Positions 27,996-38,719 of a stretch of 64,000 nucleotides of DNA are shown here, piece by piece (position 1 is the stretch's first letter; each line of letters begins with the position of its first letter). Under the pieces are notes generated by a model, which was not told where the DNA came from, ran no database searches, and saw only the letters and a list, made by a program, of their open reading frames with translations. The translations under genes were made by a program, and so were the position numbers. Origin of the DNA: Chryseobacterium balustinum (lineage in GTDB: Bacteria > Bacteroidota > Bacteroidia > Flavobacteriales > Weeksellaceae); assembly GCF_900168205.1 (NCBI RefSeq), contig NZ_FUZE01000012.1, positions 1 through 64,000 of the forward strand. Direction: 5' to 3'.

Positions 27996-28028
27996 AATAA
28001 GCTCTCAGAATTGAGAGCTTATTTTTTT
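27996..28028. terminator. Bidirectional terminator
   Basis: AATAAGCTCTCA pairs perfectly with TGAGAGCTTATT, with T7 on the + side, between the convergent pseudogene and the GEVED/T9SS gene. Confidence 0.85.
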
Positions 28029-28048
28029 ATAGATGGAAATTAAAACAG

Positions 28049-31000
28049 TTAATCTTCTTTAATGAATTTTCTCTGTGCATTTCCTTTCTTGTCGTCAATA
28101 TCAATAACGTAGACTCCGCTAATAAGAGCGCTTACGTCAATTTTATTATTAACGATTAATCCGCTAGATACAAGTCTTCCAGCAGCACTATAAATCTTAT
28201 AGTTTGCTTTCTCGCTAATGTTTTTGACATTTAAAACTGATTTAACAGGGTTTGGATAAATCAAAATATCCGTCTGGTTAACCGAATTTACAATGGGTAA
28301 CTTTGATATTCTCACTGTATAATCCTCTACTTCCCCATTGTCAAAACTGGTACAGTTAATTGGTATAGCACCTTTAGCCATAGCTACTCTCATCACAACA
28401 TATTTAGAGTTTGTCATGCTAATGAATGCATCAGATGGTACACTGAATGTAGCACTTGCAGTAGAATTTGAGTTAAGCCCGTCAGCAAGGATCCTTTCAT
28501 CAAGATCAAATTCGCCATTTCTGTTGAAGTCAATCCAGACAGCAACTCCTGAATCTGCTCCTTGAGTTTTATCAATAGTAATTTGATTTCCTGTTGACCC
28601 CTGAATCAATTCGATGAATTTTGTAGGATTTCCCGTGAAATCAGAATATGCAGTTCCTGTAGAAATATTAATCATTTCAGGCTTACCATTCGGTGTAGCA
28701 GTAACTTTTGAAATATATTCAGTAGCAAAGTTAGTTGAATGCATTTGACAGTAAATCACTGTAGGTGTTGTAAAATAATAAAGAGGGGTAAAATTCCCAG
28801 GTCCCCCACTACAAATATTTGCTACCTGCATTTCATATTTAGTTAATTCTAATAACCCTGTTATTGTATAGGTATTATTACTAACATTAATAGTTGTCCA
28901 GCTTGGTATTCCTACTTTTCTGTATCTTAATATGTAATTATTGGTAGCTCCGGTACCTGTGTAAGCATCCCAAACCACTTCTGCAGTTGTAGGAGTTAGC
29001 TGAGTAATAGTAAATCCGGGAGGAAGTACTTCACAAACTCTTACCGTTGTAAATATCTGTGTATTTGCCCATGGATTAGGATTTGTTTCACCGTTACAAA
29101 TACTCGCTACCTGTACTTCATACATTTTATAAGAATCCAGGTTTGGAATCACATAAGAGTTTACAGGTGGAGGTGGTAACGTTGGTGTATTCCAAACTGT
29201 AGTGCCCACTTCTCTCCATCTTAAAACATAGGTAGCATTCGGAACAATCGGATTCCAGGTTACCATTGCCGAAGTTGATGTGATGTTAGATATTACCACA
29301 TTCGGTGGTGTTGGGTCACATTTTGTTGTAAATGTCTGTATGGGAGTAAATGCACCAGCTCCCCCACTACCACATACTGCCGCAACTCTCACTTCATAAA
29401 TTGTAGCCGGAGTTAGCGCAGAAATAGTTACCGGCGGATTTCCTCCTAAAACTGAAAGATTCATCGTCGTCCACGCAGAAGCAGGATTGGTTACCGGTCT
29501 GTATTCTAAAACAAATGCGTTGTTATTTGCTGCTGGAGTCCAGTTAATAATAACCGAATTATGGGTTATTGTAGTAAAAACAGGAGTTCCCGGAGTCGTA
29601 TTGTTGCATGGTTTTAATCTTACAGCATAATCTTCTACCTCTCCATTCACGGCATCCTGACACATTATAGGGGCGCTTCCTCGCTTCAGAACCACTCTCA
29701 TTGTCGTGGTATTCGTCCCTGTATAAACTCCAGTTGCCGGAACATTAAATGCTGCTGTAACAGGGGTTGATGTATTGGAAGGAGTATTCATGATTTTTTC
29801 ACTGTCTGTAAATATCCCGTCTCTATCCCAGTCAATCCAAGCATGTACTGAATCCCCATAAGTTGTTCCTGCCCAGGCTTTTGATACTGAAATCTGATTT
29901 CCAACCGAACCTATTTCCAAATTAATTAAAGTGGTTGGTGTTGTATAATTAATGTAATTAGTTTGAAGTGAAATATTCTCCATTATTGGAAAATTCACAG
30001 GAGTCATTTTTACATTAGAAATATAATCATTAATCCCCGTTCCATTCATATTACAGTAAGTAACCGGTGGGGTCGTAAAATTGACTGACGTTGAGAATGC
30101 TCCTTGATTTCCGCCACATATCGTAGCTACTTGTACCTGATAAGCAGTTTGCTCAGTCAGACCTGTAATTGTATGAAAGCTCTGGCCCACAGGAAGCGTC
30201 AATCCAGCTGCACTTGGCAACCATGCACCAGTAGTTCCTTGTCTCCATCTGATAACATAAGTAGCATTAGCTGTTGGCATCCAAGATACATATGCCGAAG
30301 TATGTGTAAGATTGCCTACAGCCATACTCGTTGGAGGTGCGGTAGTACACGGCTGAAGGTCAATAAATTTGATTTGATAATCCTCAACTTCTCCATTACT
30401 TGTAAGGCTCATACAAGGATCTGTCGGAGTATTAAAATATACAATAACACGCATTTTAATTTTACTCGTTCCAACATAAGCATTTGCCGGCACATCAAAA
30501 TTAGCCGTTACCGGAGTTGTATTAGAATATCCCAGATTCATTATTCTTTCCCCTCCTGCAGTACCTACAGGATTATTATTAAAAACTCCGTCACCGTTAA
30601 AATCTATCCATGCATAGGTAGAATAGGTTCCCGAAGCAATAGTTCTTCCAACTGACAATGTATTGTTAACTGAATTTCTTAATAAAGTAATGGTCTTCGA
30701 AGGATCAGTAGAATAATCAGTGTAAGTTGTAGGTCCTGAATTATTAGTCGTAGCTGGAACATTAGTTCCTATCATTGTAATATTGCTGATATATCCATTG
30801 GTAACCGTTGCAGTTCCTGAACTACAGTAAGTAAGAGCCGGAGTAGTAAAAGTAATTGGTGCAGAAAAAGCTCCCTGAGTTCCGCAAATTGTAGCAATTT
30901 CCACTTCATATTGAGTTTGCTCTAAAAGTCCCGGAAGCTGCACATTATTAGTAAATGGTGTGGTAACATTAATTGTCTGCCATGCCCCGGATGGTAAAAC

Positions 31001-32563
31001 CCTGTATCTTACAACATAAGTTGCGTTCTGTGTAGCCGTCCAAGATACTGAAGCGGAAGTAGCCATAATGTTACTTACTGCAATATTTGAAGGTGGTACA
31101 TTTGTACATGAAGGCAAAACAGTACCGGTAAGCTGAAGCCTTGGCAAAACTGCATATCTGCTTGTTGCTACGGGTGGATTTAGCGGATTTGGATTAGTTG
31201 TTGCATTATAATAAAGCATTCCTCTATTCGTTCCTGCAGAATAACTTCCCCAGTTGGCAGTACAAGACGTTCCTGTACTATTTTCATCTACCGCAACCAC
31301 GACATTACTTGTTCCGTCCCAAAGAAATGGGGTTGCAAGAGGAATATTGATCCAAGTTCCGGCAGTCATTGCAGGGAGTGTTCCGGTATAAACCTGAGTC
31401 ATGGTGCCGGCAGGAATCCAGCTTGTAGTTGTCGCAAAATCAGTTTGTGCTGTATTTCCCATATAAACTACCCATTGATTATAATTTGCCTGAGTGGCAG
31501 CTGTAGTAGATACAAAAAATCTCACCGAAGTAATCATATTATTGGTTCCAACCGCACCTGCAATTTCTGTTGCAGTATAAATTTGTTGAGAATAATTAAA
31601 TCCTGAACAAGAATATACCGGCAAATAGGCATGCGTTGCTGTACCGACTCCAATCTGTCCTGGAGTAAAAGGCTCACCTTCTACCCATAACGATTTATCT
31701 GTTGCATTACAAACCGAGCGAACCCACCAATAATAGGTTGTTCCTCCAACCAAAGGAGTGATATTAGCGGAAACTCCTGGGACAATATTCCCCACTGTAC
31801 CAGTCGCTGGAGGAGTATTTGTTGTGTTGTAATAATATTCATACCCTCCTGCAGGTGCCGGAGCAGGTGCTAATGGTGCTGCCCAATTCAGGGTTGCAGA
31901 ATTGGGAGTTATATTTGTTGCTAATGCAATCACAGGTTCGAAACAGGTTGGTGCCTGTATTACCTGAACTTCATCCAAAAGTACATCATCATAAAAATAC
32001 CCGTTGTTAGCAACATCCTTATCAACAGTAAACTTAAGTTGAATGGTTGCTCCTAGATAGCTTGCTGCAAGAGGAACTCCAACTGTTCTCCATTCTGCGG
32101 CATTACTATTATCAGACCAAATTTCAACCCATCCGCTCCCGTTATTTACCTCAAGCTTCATTCTGTTATGCTCATAGGGAGGAACCGTTCCTGTAGCTGA
32201 GGTAAGATGGTTTTTAAACCATTCAAATTTCACATACGGATTGGTCAATCCGGTCAGATTAATCTGCGGACTGATCAGTTCAACGGTATGTTCGTTATCA
32301 TAGGGTGAACTGGCATCCACCCATGCGAAAGTTCCAGCGGGTTTTCCGCCATTTCCGGTTGCACCATAACCCGCAGATGTGTTAAATCTCCATTTAACAT
32401 TTACATTAGTAGAAGTCGTGGTAGGGTTTTGGCTCGTCCAACAGGCAGGTAATACTCCCGTACTAAAAGATTGTAAAAAAGGTACGGGTACTGCCGTACA
32501 TTGTGCGGAGACTTTGAGCTGAAAACACAGCAAAATCCCCAGAATTGTTAAAAATCTGTTCAT
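28049..32563 (-). CDS. Large secreted FnIII/GEVED-domain protein with T9SS type A sorting signal
   Basis: A 1504-aa protein with a signal peptide (MNRFLTILGILLCFQLKVSAQ). An N-terminal adhesin/MAM-like jelly roll (VPFLQSFSTGVLPACW, TVELISPQINLTGLTNPY) comes first. Several FnIII domains follow, with the recurring phrases SATLNW, SASVSW, SAYVSW and SVIINW, and YEVEIATICG-type strands. Three GEVED domains are interspersed, each with AWIDFNGDG-type and NGEVEDY motifs. The C-terminus (ILIYPNPVKSVLNVKN, KIYSAAGRLVSSG, GVYVIDIDD, RKFIKED) is a type A sorting domain. It is likely a cell-surface or released adhesin exported by type IX secretion; the ligand is unknown. Confidence 0.9.
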   Translation of the reverse strand: MNRFLTILGILLCFQLKVSAQCTAVPVPFLQSFSTGVLPACWTSQNPTTTSTNVNVKWRFNTSAGYGATGNGGKPAGTFAWVDASSPYDNEHTVELISPQINLTGLTNPYVKFEWFKNHLTSATGTVPPYEHNRMKLEVNNGSGWVEIWSDNSNAAEWRTVGVPLAASYLGATIQLKFTVDKDVANNGYFYDDVLLDEVQVIQAPTCFEPVIALATNITPNSATLNWAAPLAPAPAPAGGYEYYYNTTNTPPATGTVGNIVPGVSANITPLVGGTTYYWWVRSVCNATDKSLWVEGEPFTPGQIGVGTATHAYLPVYSCSGFNYSQQIYTATEIAGAVGTNNMITSVRFFVSTTAATQANYNQWVVYMGNTAQTDFATTTSWIPAGTMTQVYTGTLPAMTAGTWINIPLATPFLWDGTSNVVVAVDENSTGTSCTANWGSYSAGTNRGMLYYNATTNPNPLNPPVATSRYAVLPRLQLTGTVLPSCTNVPPSNIAVSNIMATSASVSWTATQNATYVVRYRVLPSGAWQTINVTTPFTNNVQLPGLLEQTQYEVEIATICGTQGAFSAPITFTTPALTYCSSGTATVTNGYISNITMIGTNVPATTNNSGPTTYTDYSTDPSKTITLLRNSVNNTLSVGRTIASGTYSTYAWIDFNGDGVFNNNPVGTAGGERIMNLGYSNTTPVTANFDVPANAYVGTSKIKMRVIVYFNTPTDPCMSLTSNGEVEDYQIKFIDLQPCTTAPPTSMAVGNLTHTSAYVSWMPTANATYVIRWRQGTTGAWLPSAAGLTLPVGQSFHTITGLTEQTAYQVQVATICGGNQGAFSTSVNFTTPPVTYCNMNGTGINDYISNVKMTPVNFPIMENISLQTNYINYTTPTTLINLEIGSVGNQISVSKAWAGTTYGDSVHAWIDWDRDGIFTDSEKIMNTPSNTSTPVTAAFNVPATGVYTGTNTTTMRVVLKRGSAPIMCQDAVNGEVEDYAVRLKPCNNTTPGTPVFTTITHNSVIINWTPAANNNAFVLEYRPVTNPASAWTTMNLSVLGGNPPVTISALTPATIYEVRVAAVCGSGGAGAFTPIQTFTTKCDPTPPNVVISNITSTSAMVTWNPIVPNATYVLRWREVGTTVWNTPTLPPPPVNSYVIPNLDSYKMYEVQVASICNGETNPNPWANTQIFTTVRVCEVLPPGFTITQLTPTTAEVVWDAYTGTGATNNYILRYRKVGIPSWTTINVSNNTYTITGLLELTKYEMQVANICSGGPGNFTPLYYFTTPTVIYCQMHSTNFATEYISKVTATPNGKPEMINISTGTAYSDFTGNPTKFIELIQGSTGNQITIDKTQGADSGVAVWIDFNRNGEFDLDERILADGLNSNSTASATFSVPSDAFISMTNSKYVVMRVAMAKGAIPINCTSFDNGEVEDYTVRISKLPIVNSVNQTDILIYPNPVKSVLNVKNISEKANYKIYSAAGRLVSSGLIVNNKIDVSALISGVYVIDIDDKKGNAQRKFIKED

Positions 32564-32689
32564 AATATAGAATATGGATTAGTAATTGAGATGTTTTTTT
32601 GGATTAGAGAAACATCTGGATTTGTAAATACAAAAGGAATAGAAGAAGTAGAAAATTTCCTCATAGGCATAATATTTTGTGATGGTGCA

Positions 32690-32697
32690 CAAATATA
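32690..32697 (-). promoter_or_regulatory. -7 box for the GEVED/T9SS gene
   Basis: The minus strand reads TATATTTG, a perfect TAnnTTTG, leaving a leader of about 120 bases before the ATG at 32563. Confidence 0.5.
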
Positions 32698-32816
32698 GTA
32701 TTTTTATTCATACCACAACATAATTATCTAAAACAATTGTATAATCTACTAAAAATGTAGATTATTTATCTTTTTCAACAAATCAATGTTTTTACTTCAT
32801 TATCAGATTCATTAAA

Positions 32817-32824
32817 TATGTTTG
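32817..32824 (+). promoter_or_regulatory. -7 box for tex
   Basis: TATGTTTG matches TAnnTTTG perfectly, 90 bases before the tex ATG. With the minus-strand box it explains most of the 350-base divergent spacer; nothing else was seen there. Confidence 0.45.
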
Positions 32825-32913
32825 ATCGATAAACCTTACAAAGTATAAATTGCCTTCACACATATTTTATTCCTCTAAAAAAGTCAGTATTTTAGCCATT
32901 CTAAAAAAGCCTC

Positions 32914-35037
32914 ATGACTGTAACAGAATTTATCCATCATACACTCAACCTATCCGATAAAAGCATTAATGCTACTTTAAAACTACTATCTGAAGACTGT
33001 ACAATCCCTTTTATTTCTCGTTATCGAAAAGATGCTACAGGAAACTTAGATGAAATTCAAATAGAGCAAATTTTTAAACTAAATAAACAGTTTGAAGACA
33101 TCGTAAAACGTAAAGAAAGTATTTTAAAATCTATAGAAGAGCAAGATGCTTTATGTCCAGAATTAAAAACAAGAATTGAAGAAAGCTTTGATATTCAGGA
33201 GTTGGAAGATTTGTATTTACCTTTCAAAAAACGCAGAAAAACTAAAGCAGATACAGCAAAAGAAAAAGGTCTTGAGCCTTTAGCCAAAATCATTATGAGC
33301 CAAAAAGCTCAGGATATTCAGTTTTTAGCTTCAAAATATTTGAATGATCAGGTTTCTTCTGAGGAAGAAGCTTTGCAAGGTGCAAGAGATATCATGGCAG
33401 AATGGATTAACGAAAATATGTACGTCCGTAAAAATCTTCGTCGATTATTTGAAAGAAAAGCCACTGTTACTTCTAAAGTGGTAAAAGCTAAAAAAGATGA
33501 TGAAGGAGCCCAAAAATTTTCGCAATACTTTGAATGGGAAGAAAGCCTTAACCGAACGCCTTCTCACCGACTTTTAGCAATGCTTAGAGCAGAAACTGAA
33601 GGTTTTGTAAAAATAAATATCGGAATCGATAAAGATGAAGCCATTGATTTTGTTGAAAATGCCATTATCAAATCTAAAAACGAGAGTTCAGAGCAAATCG
33701 TTTTAGCTATCAAAGATTCTTACAAAAGGCTTTTAGAGCCGGCAATTTCCAACGAAACGCTTCAGGAAGCCAAAGAAAAAGCAGACAAAAAAGCCATCGA
33801 AATCTTTTCTGAAAATCTCAGTCAGCTTCTACTCGCTCCGCCTTTGGGAGAGAAGAGAATTTTAGCGATTGATCCCGGTTTCAAAAGCGGCTGTAAAGTG
33901 GTTTGTTTAGATGAAAAAGGAGATCTACTGCACAACGAAACGATTTATCCTCATGCTCCGCAAAACGAAAGCGGAATGGCAATGAAGAAAATTCGCTCGA
34001 TGGTAAATGCTTATCATATTCAGGCAATTTCTATTGGAAACGGAACTGCAAGCCGTGAGACTGAATATTTCATTAAAAAAATAGGTTTTGATAAACCTTT
34101 GCAGGTTTTTGTAGTCTCGGAAGCAGGAGCTTCTGTGTATTCTGCAAGTAAAATTGCAAGAGACGAGTTCCCAAGCTTTGATGTAACTGTTCGTGGTGCT
34201 GTTTCTATCGGACGAAGACTTTCTGATCCTTTAGCAGAATTGGTAAAAATTGATGCTAAATCTATTGGTGTTGGTCAATATCAGCACGATGTAGACCAGA
34301 CTCAATTGAAAAACGAACTGGATTCTACGGTAATGAAATGCGTAAACTCTATCGGAATTAATTTGAATACCGCAAGCAAATCACTCTTAAGCTACGTTTC
34401 TGGAATCGGAGAAAAGATGGCAGAAAATATTGTGAATTACCGTGCTGAAAACGGGGCTTTTGAAAACAGAAAACAATTGAAGAAAGTTCCAAGACTCGGA
34501 GAAAAAGCTTTTCAACAGGCTGCAGCTTTCATCAGAATTACAAATGGTGAAAATCCTTTAGATAATTCGGCAGTTCATCCCGAAGCGTATGGAATTATCG
34601 AAAAAATGGCAAAAGATTTAGGCATTAAAACCAATGAATTAGTTGCCAATAAAGAGAAAATCAATTTAATTCAACCTGAAAAATATATAACGGAAGACAT
34701 CGGAATTTTAGGAATAAAAGATATTTTGAAAGAACTGGAAAAACCAGGATTAGATCCTAGAAAAGCGGCAAAAGTTTTTGAATTCGATCCTAATGTAAAA
34801 AAGATCACCGACTTAAAGACCGGAATGATTCTTCCGGGAATTGTCAACAATATCACTGCTTTCGGGTGTTTTGTAGATTTAGGAATTAAAGAAAGCGGCT
34901 TAGTTCATATTTCTCAATTGAAAGACGGTTTCGTTTCTGATGTAAATGAAGTGGTGAAATTGCATCAACATGTTCAGGTAAGAGTAACAGAAGTGGATGA
35001 GGCAAGGAAGAGAATTCAACTGAGTATGGTGTTATAA
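32914..35037 (+). CDS. tex: Tex-family RNA-binding transcription accessory protein
   Basis: A 707-aa protein with the full Tex order. The N-terminal helical domain has IPFISRYRKDATGNLDEIQI and LEDLYLPFKKRRKTKA. The YqgF/RNase-H-like domain starts at RILAIDPGFKSGCKVV (about residue 313), with NGTASRETE and VSEAGASVYSAS. Helix-hairpin-helix repeats follow (LLSYVSGIGEKMAENIVNYR, FENRKQLKKVPRLGEKAF), then a C-terminal S1 domain (GMILPGIVNNITAFGCFVDL, SGLVHISQL). Tex binds structured nucleic acid and RNA polymerase. It is a conserved housekeeping gene with an ordinary length and start. Confidence 0.95.
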   Translation: MTVTEFIHHTLNLSDKSINATLKLLSEDCTIPFISRYRKDATGNLDEIQIEQIFKLNKQFEDIVKRKESILKSIEEQDALCPELKTRIEESFDIQELEDLYLPFKKRRKTKADTAKEKGLEPLAKIIMSQKAQDIQFLASKYLNDQVSSEEEALQGARDIMAEWINENMYVRKNLRRLFERKATVTSKVVKAKKDDEGAQKFSQYFEWEESLNRTPSHRLLAMLRAETEGFVKINIGIDKDEAIDFVENAIIKSKNESSEQIVLAIKDSYKRLLEPAISNETLQEAKEKADKKAIEIFSENLSQLLLAPPLGEKRILAIDPGFKSGCKVVCLDEKGDLLHNETIYPHAPQNESGMAMKKIRSMVNAYHIQAISIGNGTASRETEYFIKKIGFDKPLQVFVVSEAGASVYSASKIARDEFPSFDVTVRGAVSIGRRLSDPLAELVKIDAKSIGVGQYQHDVDQTQLKNELDSTVMKCVNSIGINLNTASKSLLSYVSGIGEKMAENIVNYRAENGAFENRKQLKKVPRLGEKAFQQAAAFIRITNGENPLDNSAVHPEAYGIIEKMAKDLGIKTNELVANKEKINLIQPEKYITEDIGILGIKDILKELEKPGLDPRKAAKVFEFDPNVKKITDLKTGMILPGIVNNITAFGCFVDLGIKESGLVHISQLKDGFVSDVNEVVKLHQHVQVRVTEVDEARKRIQLSMVL

Positions 35038-35084
35038 ATTACACTTTGCAAAGGTTCTTCAATCATATAATTCAAACTAAATAA

Positions 35085-35729
<645 letters not shown>

Positions 35730-35763
35730 ACCCTATTTACTGTGATGATTTGAGATAAATAGT

Positions 35764-35793
35764 AAAGCAAGAGCATGATGTTCTTGCTTTTTT
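35764..35793 (+). terminator. Terminator of the HAD gene
   Basis: AAAGCAAGA (35764-35772) pairs with TCTTGCTTT (35782-35790), followed by T3. Confidence 0.75.
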
Positions 35794-35876
35794 AATTTGA
35801 AAATAATAGCTCCATTGAATGATTTTAATTCAAACTCTATTGATAATTTATGAAAAACATTTAATTTTGATCAGAG

Positions 35877-36439
35877 ATGAAAAGAATATCAGAACTTAAA
35901 GAAAGAAAGAAAAACGACTCGCAGAGCAACCCGAAATTTTGATTCGAAAGGTAGACGTATTTATGATGAATTTGAATATGATCTACCTTACAAAGCTGAT
36001 TTTCCACGTAGTGAGAAGCAAAGAGAATGTGCGAAAATATTAGATATGATTCCTTTATTTTTGATTTTCCTTTTCGTTTTTAAACAAAATCTTTTTCTCT
36101 CATTTTTGTTTTCAATACCATCTGTAATAATTATTAGAAGTATTACAGAAACTCTTTGGGGGACAACTTTAGGAAAAAAGTTTTTTAAAATGATAGCTAT
36201 CGATGACTTCGGAAACTTTCCTGATTTTTCTACATCTTTAAAAAGGAATTTTTTGTGTCTAGCAAACTTCTACCCTTCCTTTTCGGAGTACAACCAAAAA
36301 TGTAGCATTTGGAACTCAGACATTTTTCCGAACTGACCTAAGTATGCACATGAACAATAAATTATGTAAAACTTATATTGTAAAAGAAAATCAAATTCCG
36401 GAAATTAGAAAACGACTCAATCATAAAACATTAAATTAA
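35877..36439 (+). pseudogene. RDD-family membrane protein gene with two frameshifts
   Basis: Reading across three frames gives one RDD-like protein. ATG 35877 begins it, with one extra A in the A-run at 35880-35883 (intended start probably MKEYQNLKKERK). The middle frame holds NFDSKGRRIYDEFEYDLPYK, two membrane segments (MIPLFLIFLFVFKQN, FLFSIPSVIIIRS) and the RDD signature TLWGTTLGKKFFKMIAIDDFG. A second +1 shift at about 36263-36290 leads to NVAFGTQTFFRTDLSMH and ends at TAA 36437-36439, overlapping the next ATG (TAATG). Both shifts are single bases, the first in an A-run, so sequencing error is a real alternative to decay. Confidence 0.6.
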
Positions 36440-36837
36440 TGAAATATCTATACCTGCTCTTTTTTGCCTTAATTATTAGTTGTAAACCAACATCCAAAAC
36501 AAATAATGGTAAAGATTTTATCGGTACCTGGAAGACCAACGATTCATTGAATATAAAATTAGAAATAAAACAGAAAACACACGAAAATAGGATAATTGAA
36601 GACAGATATACTGTTACGATCTCTGAACCTCAAAAAATGCAACGTGAACGTGAAATTAGTAATAAACAGTTCAATTATAAATTTGTAGGATCTGACGAAT
36701 ACAATATATTTCCTTTTAAAGAATTTCTATATGAGAATACCACTTTAAATAAGAATTTTATCGGTTTTAAAAACCAAGATACACTCATTAGAACGTATCC
36801 AGATCTTGATGATCAGGTTTTTGTTCGTGTAAAATAA
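36439..36837 (+). CDS. Small lipoprotein of unknown function
   Basis: A 132-aa protein with a lipoprotein signal (MKYLYLLFFALIISC, lipobox Cys15). The mature part begins KPTSKTNNGKDFIGTWKTND, a lipocalin-like GTWK opening, and is predicted to be mostly beta strand (KLEIKQKTHENRI, DRYTVTISEPQ, DTLIRTYPD). The ATG overlaps the stop of the RDD frame by one base, which suggests translational coupling. No family can be named. Confidence 0.6.
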   Translation: MKYLYLLFFALIISCKPTSKTNNGKDFIGTWKTNDSLNIKLEIKQKTHENRIIEDRYTVTISEPQKMQREREISNKQFNYKFVGSDEYNIFPFKEFLYENTTLNKNFIGFKNQDTLIRTYPDLDDQVFVRVK

Positions 36838-36861
36838 TTTTTTCATTTTTAAATAAACAAA

Positions 36862-36895
36862 ATCGGGTTGAAGCAATAGTTCAACCCGATCTTTT
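36862..36895. terminator. Hairpin terminator between convergent genes
   Basis: ATCGGGTTGAA (36862-36872) pairs perfectly with TTCAACCCGAT (36880-36890), with a short T-run on the + side. Confidence 0.65.
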
Positions 36896-36947
36896 CGATG
36901 ATAAATAAATTTAATATTTAAAATCTATTTGTTTCGTAGAAACTTAA

Positions 36948-38510
36948 TTATTTATAATCCTTAGAATCTCTTCTCGGTTCTTTTAATTCCGGCCATTTTG
37001 CAACTTCGCCTTTATCATTTTCAGGCATTGTTCTGCGTTCTCTGCTTGTAAATTCTGGATCTTCCGATGCCATATACGCTAACGTTGCGGTAAGGATCAC
37101 ATTATTTTTCACTTCATCAAAAACAATTTTATCATAAGTGTCTTTCGTAGTGTGCCATGTATAACCAAAATATCCCCAGTTTAACGAACTTAGAGAAAAT
37201 CCCGGAACTCCAGCTGCAACAAATGAAGCGTGATCAGATCCTCCTCCACCCGGCATTCCTGGGAAATCTGTTTTGATGTGATCTCTCACGTTTTTCGGAA
37301 CTGCATTCAGCCATTTCCCGATATAATCATAGGATTTTACAAAACCTTGTCCTGCAATATTAATCACTCTTCCCGTTCCGTTATCTTGGTTAAAAACTGC
37401 CTGAGTTCCTTTAATAATTTCAGGATTATCAGCTACAAAACCTCTAGATCCATTTAAACCTTGCTCCTCACTTCCCCAAAGTCCAACAACGATGGTTCTT
37501 TTAGGATTGGGATAATATTTTTTAAGGATTCTCATCGTTTCAAGCATCGTTAAAACACCTGTTCCGTTATCTGTAGCACCTTGAGCACCATCCCAAGAAT
37601 CTAAATGGGCAGAAAGGATCACATATTCATTAGGTTTTTCTGAACCTTTGATCATTCCAACGGTGTTGAATGTTTTTGCATCAGGAAGAATTTTCGATTG
37701 AGCATCAATTTTAATTCTCGGTTTGCTTCCTTTTTCAGCCATTCTGTACAACATTCCATAATCTTCTACATCAATATCAAACATTGGAATTTTAGAGGTT
37801 TTCGCTCCGAAAATACGGTTAGCTCCCATAATTCCTGTCCAATTTGAAATCGCAATTCCGGCTGCACCTGCTTTTTCTAAAGCTTCAGGAAGTGTATTGT
37901 TATCATACCCGATATTCTTCACGTAGTCACGGAAGTCTTTTGAAGCCTGCTCTTTTTCAGCTTTCAGTTTTTCGTACAATTCAGGAGTTGCAAATTCTTT
38001 GATCTGCTCATCAGATCGACCGATTTTCTGATATTGGGCCATCAAAACTATTTTTCCTTTTGCAGAAGGAAGCCATTGATCAAATGCTGCCTTGGAAGAA
38101 AGCTTAGGAAGAACAATTACTTCTGCTTCAACTACTTTTTTCGTTGAAGGGCTCCATGCTAATTGTGTTGCCGAAAGAGATTTTACACGTGGATACACCA
38201 TATCGACATGTGTAGTTCCTCTTTGCCAACCTTTCCAGGTTTCAAATTGCTGTAAATTGGCATCAATGCCCCAAGATTTTAATTTATTGGCAGTCCATTC
38301 ATTAGATTTCTGCATTTCCGGAGTTCCCACCAAACGCGGACCGATACCGTCTAATAACTCGAATGCCATATCTTCTAACTGAGAATGATTATTAGCTTCG
38401 TTGACAAAACTTTCAACAATGGGATTTAATTTCTGAGTGGTTGATTGTGCATTGACAAACTGACTCGCCAAAACTACTGCAGGAACTGCAAAAAAGGTGT
38501 TTATCTTCAT
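36948..38510 (-). CDS. Secreted M28-type zinc metallopeptidase
   Basis: About 520 aa from ATG 38510; the in-frame ATG 18 bases earlier would put MPINKS before the signal peptide MKINTFFAVPAVVLASQFVNAQ. A PA-domain insertion (YDNNTLPEALEKAGAAGIAI) lies in the middle. The two-zinc peptidase site is VILSAHLDSWDGAQGATDNGTG (His and bridging Asp), VGLWGSEEQGLNGSRGF (catalytic Glu pair), a later Asp in FNQDNGTG, and the last His in SDHASFVAAGVPGF. Members are aminopeptidases or carboxypeptidases, and this one probably works in the periplasm or outside. It is transcribed alone. Confidence 0.9.
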   Translation of the reverse strand: MKINTFFAVPAVVLASQFVNAQSTTQKLNPIVESFVNEANNHSQLEDMAFELLDGIGPRLVGTPEMQKSNEWTANKLKSWGIDANLQQFETWKGWQRGTTHVDMVYPRVKSLSATQLAWSPSTKKVVEAEVIVLPKLSSKAAFDQWLPSAKGKIVLMAQYQKIGRSDEQIKEFATPELYEKLKAEKEQASKDFRDYVKNIGYDNNTLPEALEKAGAAGIAISNWTGIMGANRIFGAKTSKIPMFDIDVEDYGMLYRMAEKGSKPRIKIDAQSKILPDAKTFNTVGMIKGSEKPNEYVILSAHLDSWDGAQGATDNGTGVLTMLETMRILKKYYPNPKRTIVVGLWGSEEQGLNGSRGFVADNPEIIKGTQAVFNQDNGTGRVINIAGQGFVKSYDYIGKWLNAVPKNVRDHIKTDFPGMPGGGGSDHASFVAAGVPGFSLSSLNWGYFGYTWHTTKDTYDKIVFDEVKNNVILTATLAYMASEDPEFTSRERRTMPENDKGEVAKWPELKEPRRDSKDYK

Positions 38511-38584
38511 ACTTTTATTGATTGGCATAAAGATAAAGCTATTTGATGAAAATTAAAATTCCTAAATCCTTTATTAACAATAAA

Positions 38585-38662
38585 AAATCTGTGTAAATCT
38601 GTATGACCAGAGGAAAATGAATTTTACTTTCTCCCACGGATTACACAAATTTGCACAGATTT
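38585..38662. repeat. Imperfect inverted repeat between genes
   Basis: The arms 38585-38602 (AAATCTGTGTAAATCTGT) and 38645-38662 (reverse complement AAATCTGTGCAAATTTGT) match at 16 of 18 positions around a 42-base centre. There is no T-run, so it is not a normal terminator. It may be a small dispersed repeat. Confidence 0.4.
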
Positions 38663-38719
38663 AATAGTAAATATGAATTGGGAATCATTACCCATTACAT
38701 ATTGCACATTACAAATAAA

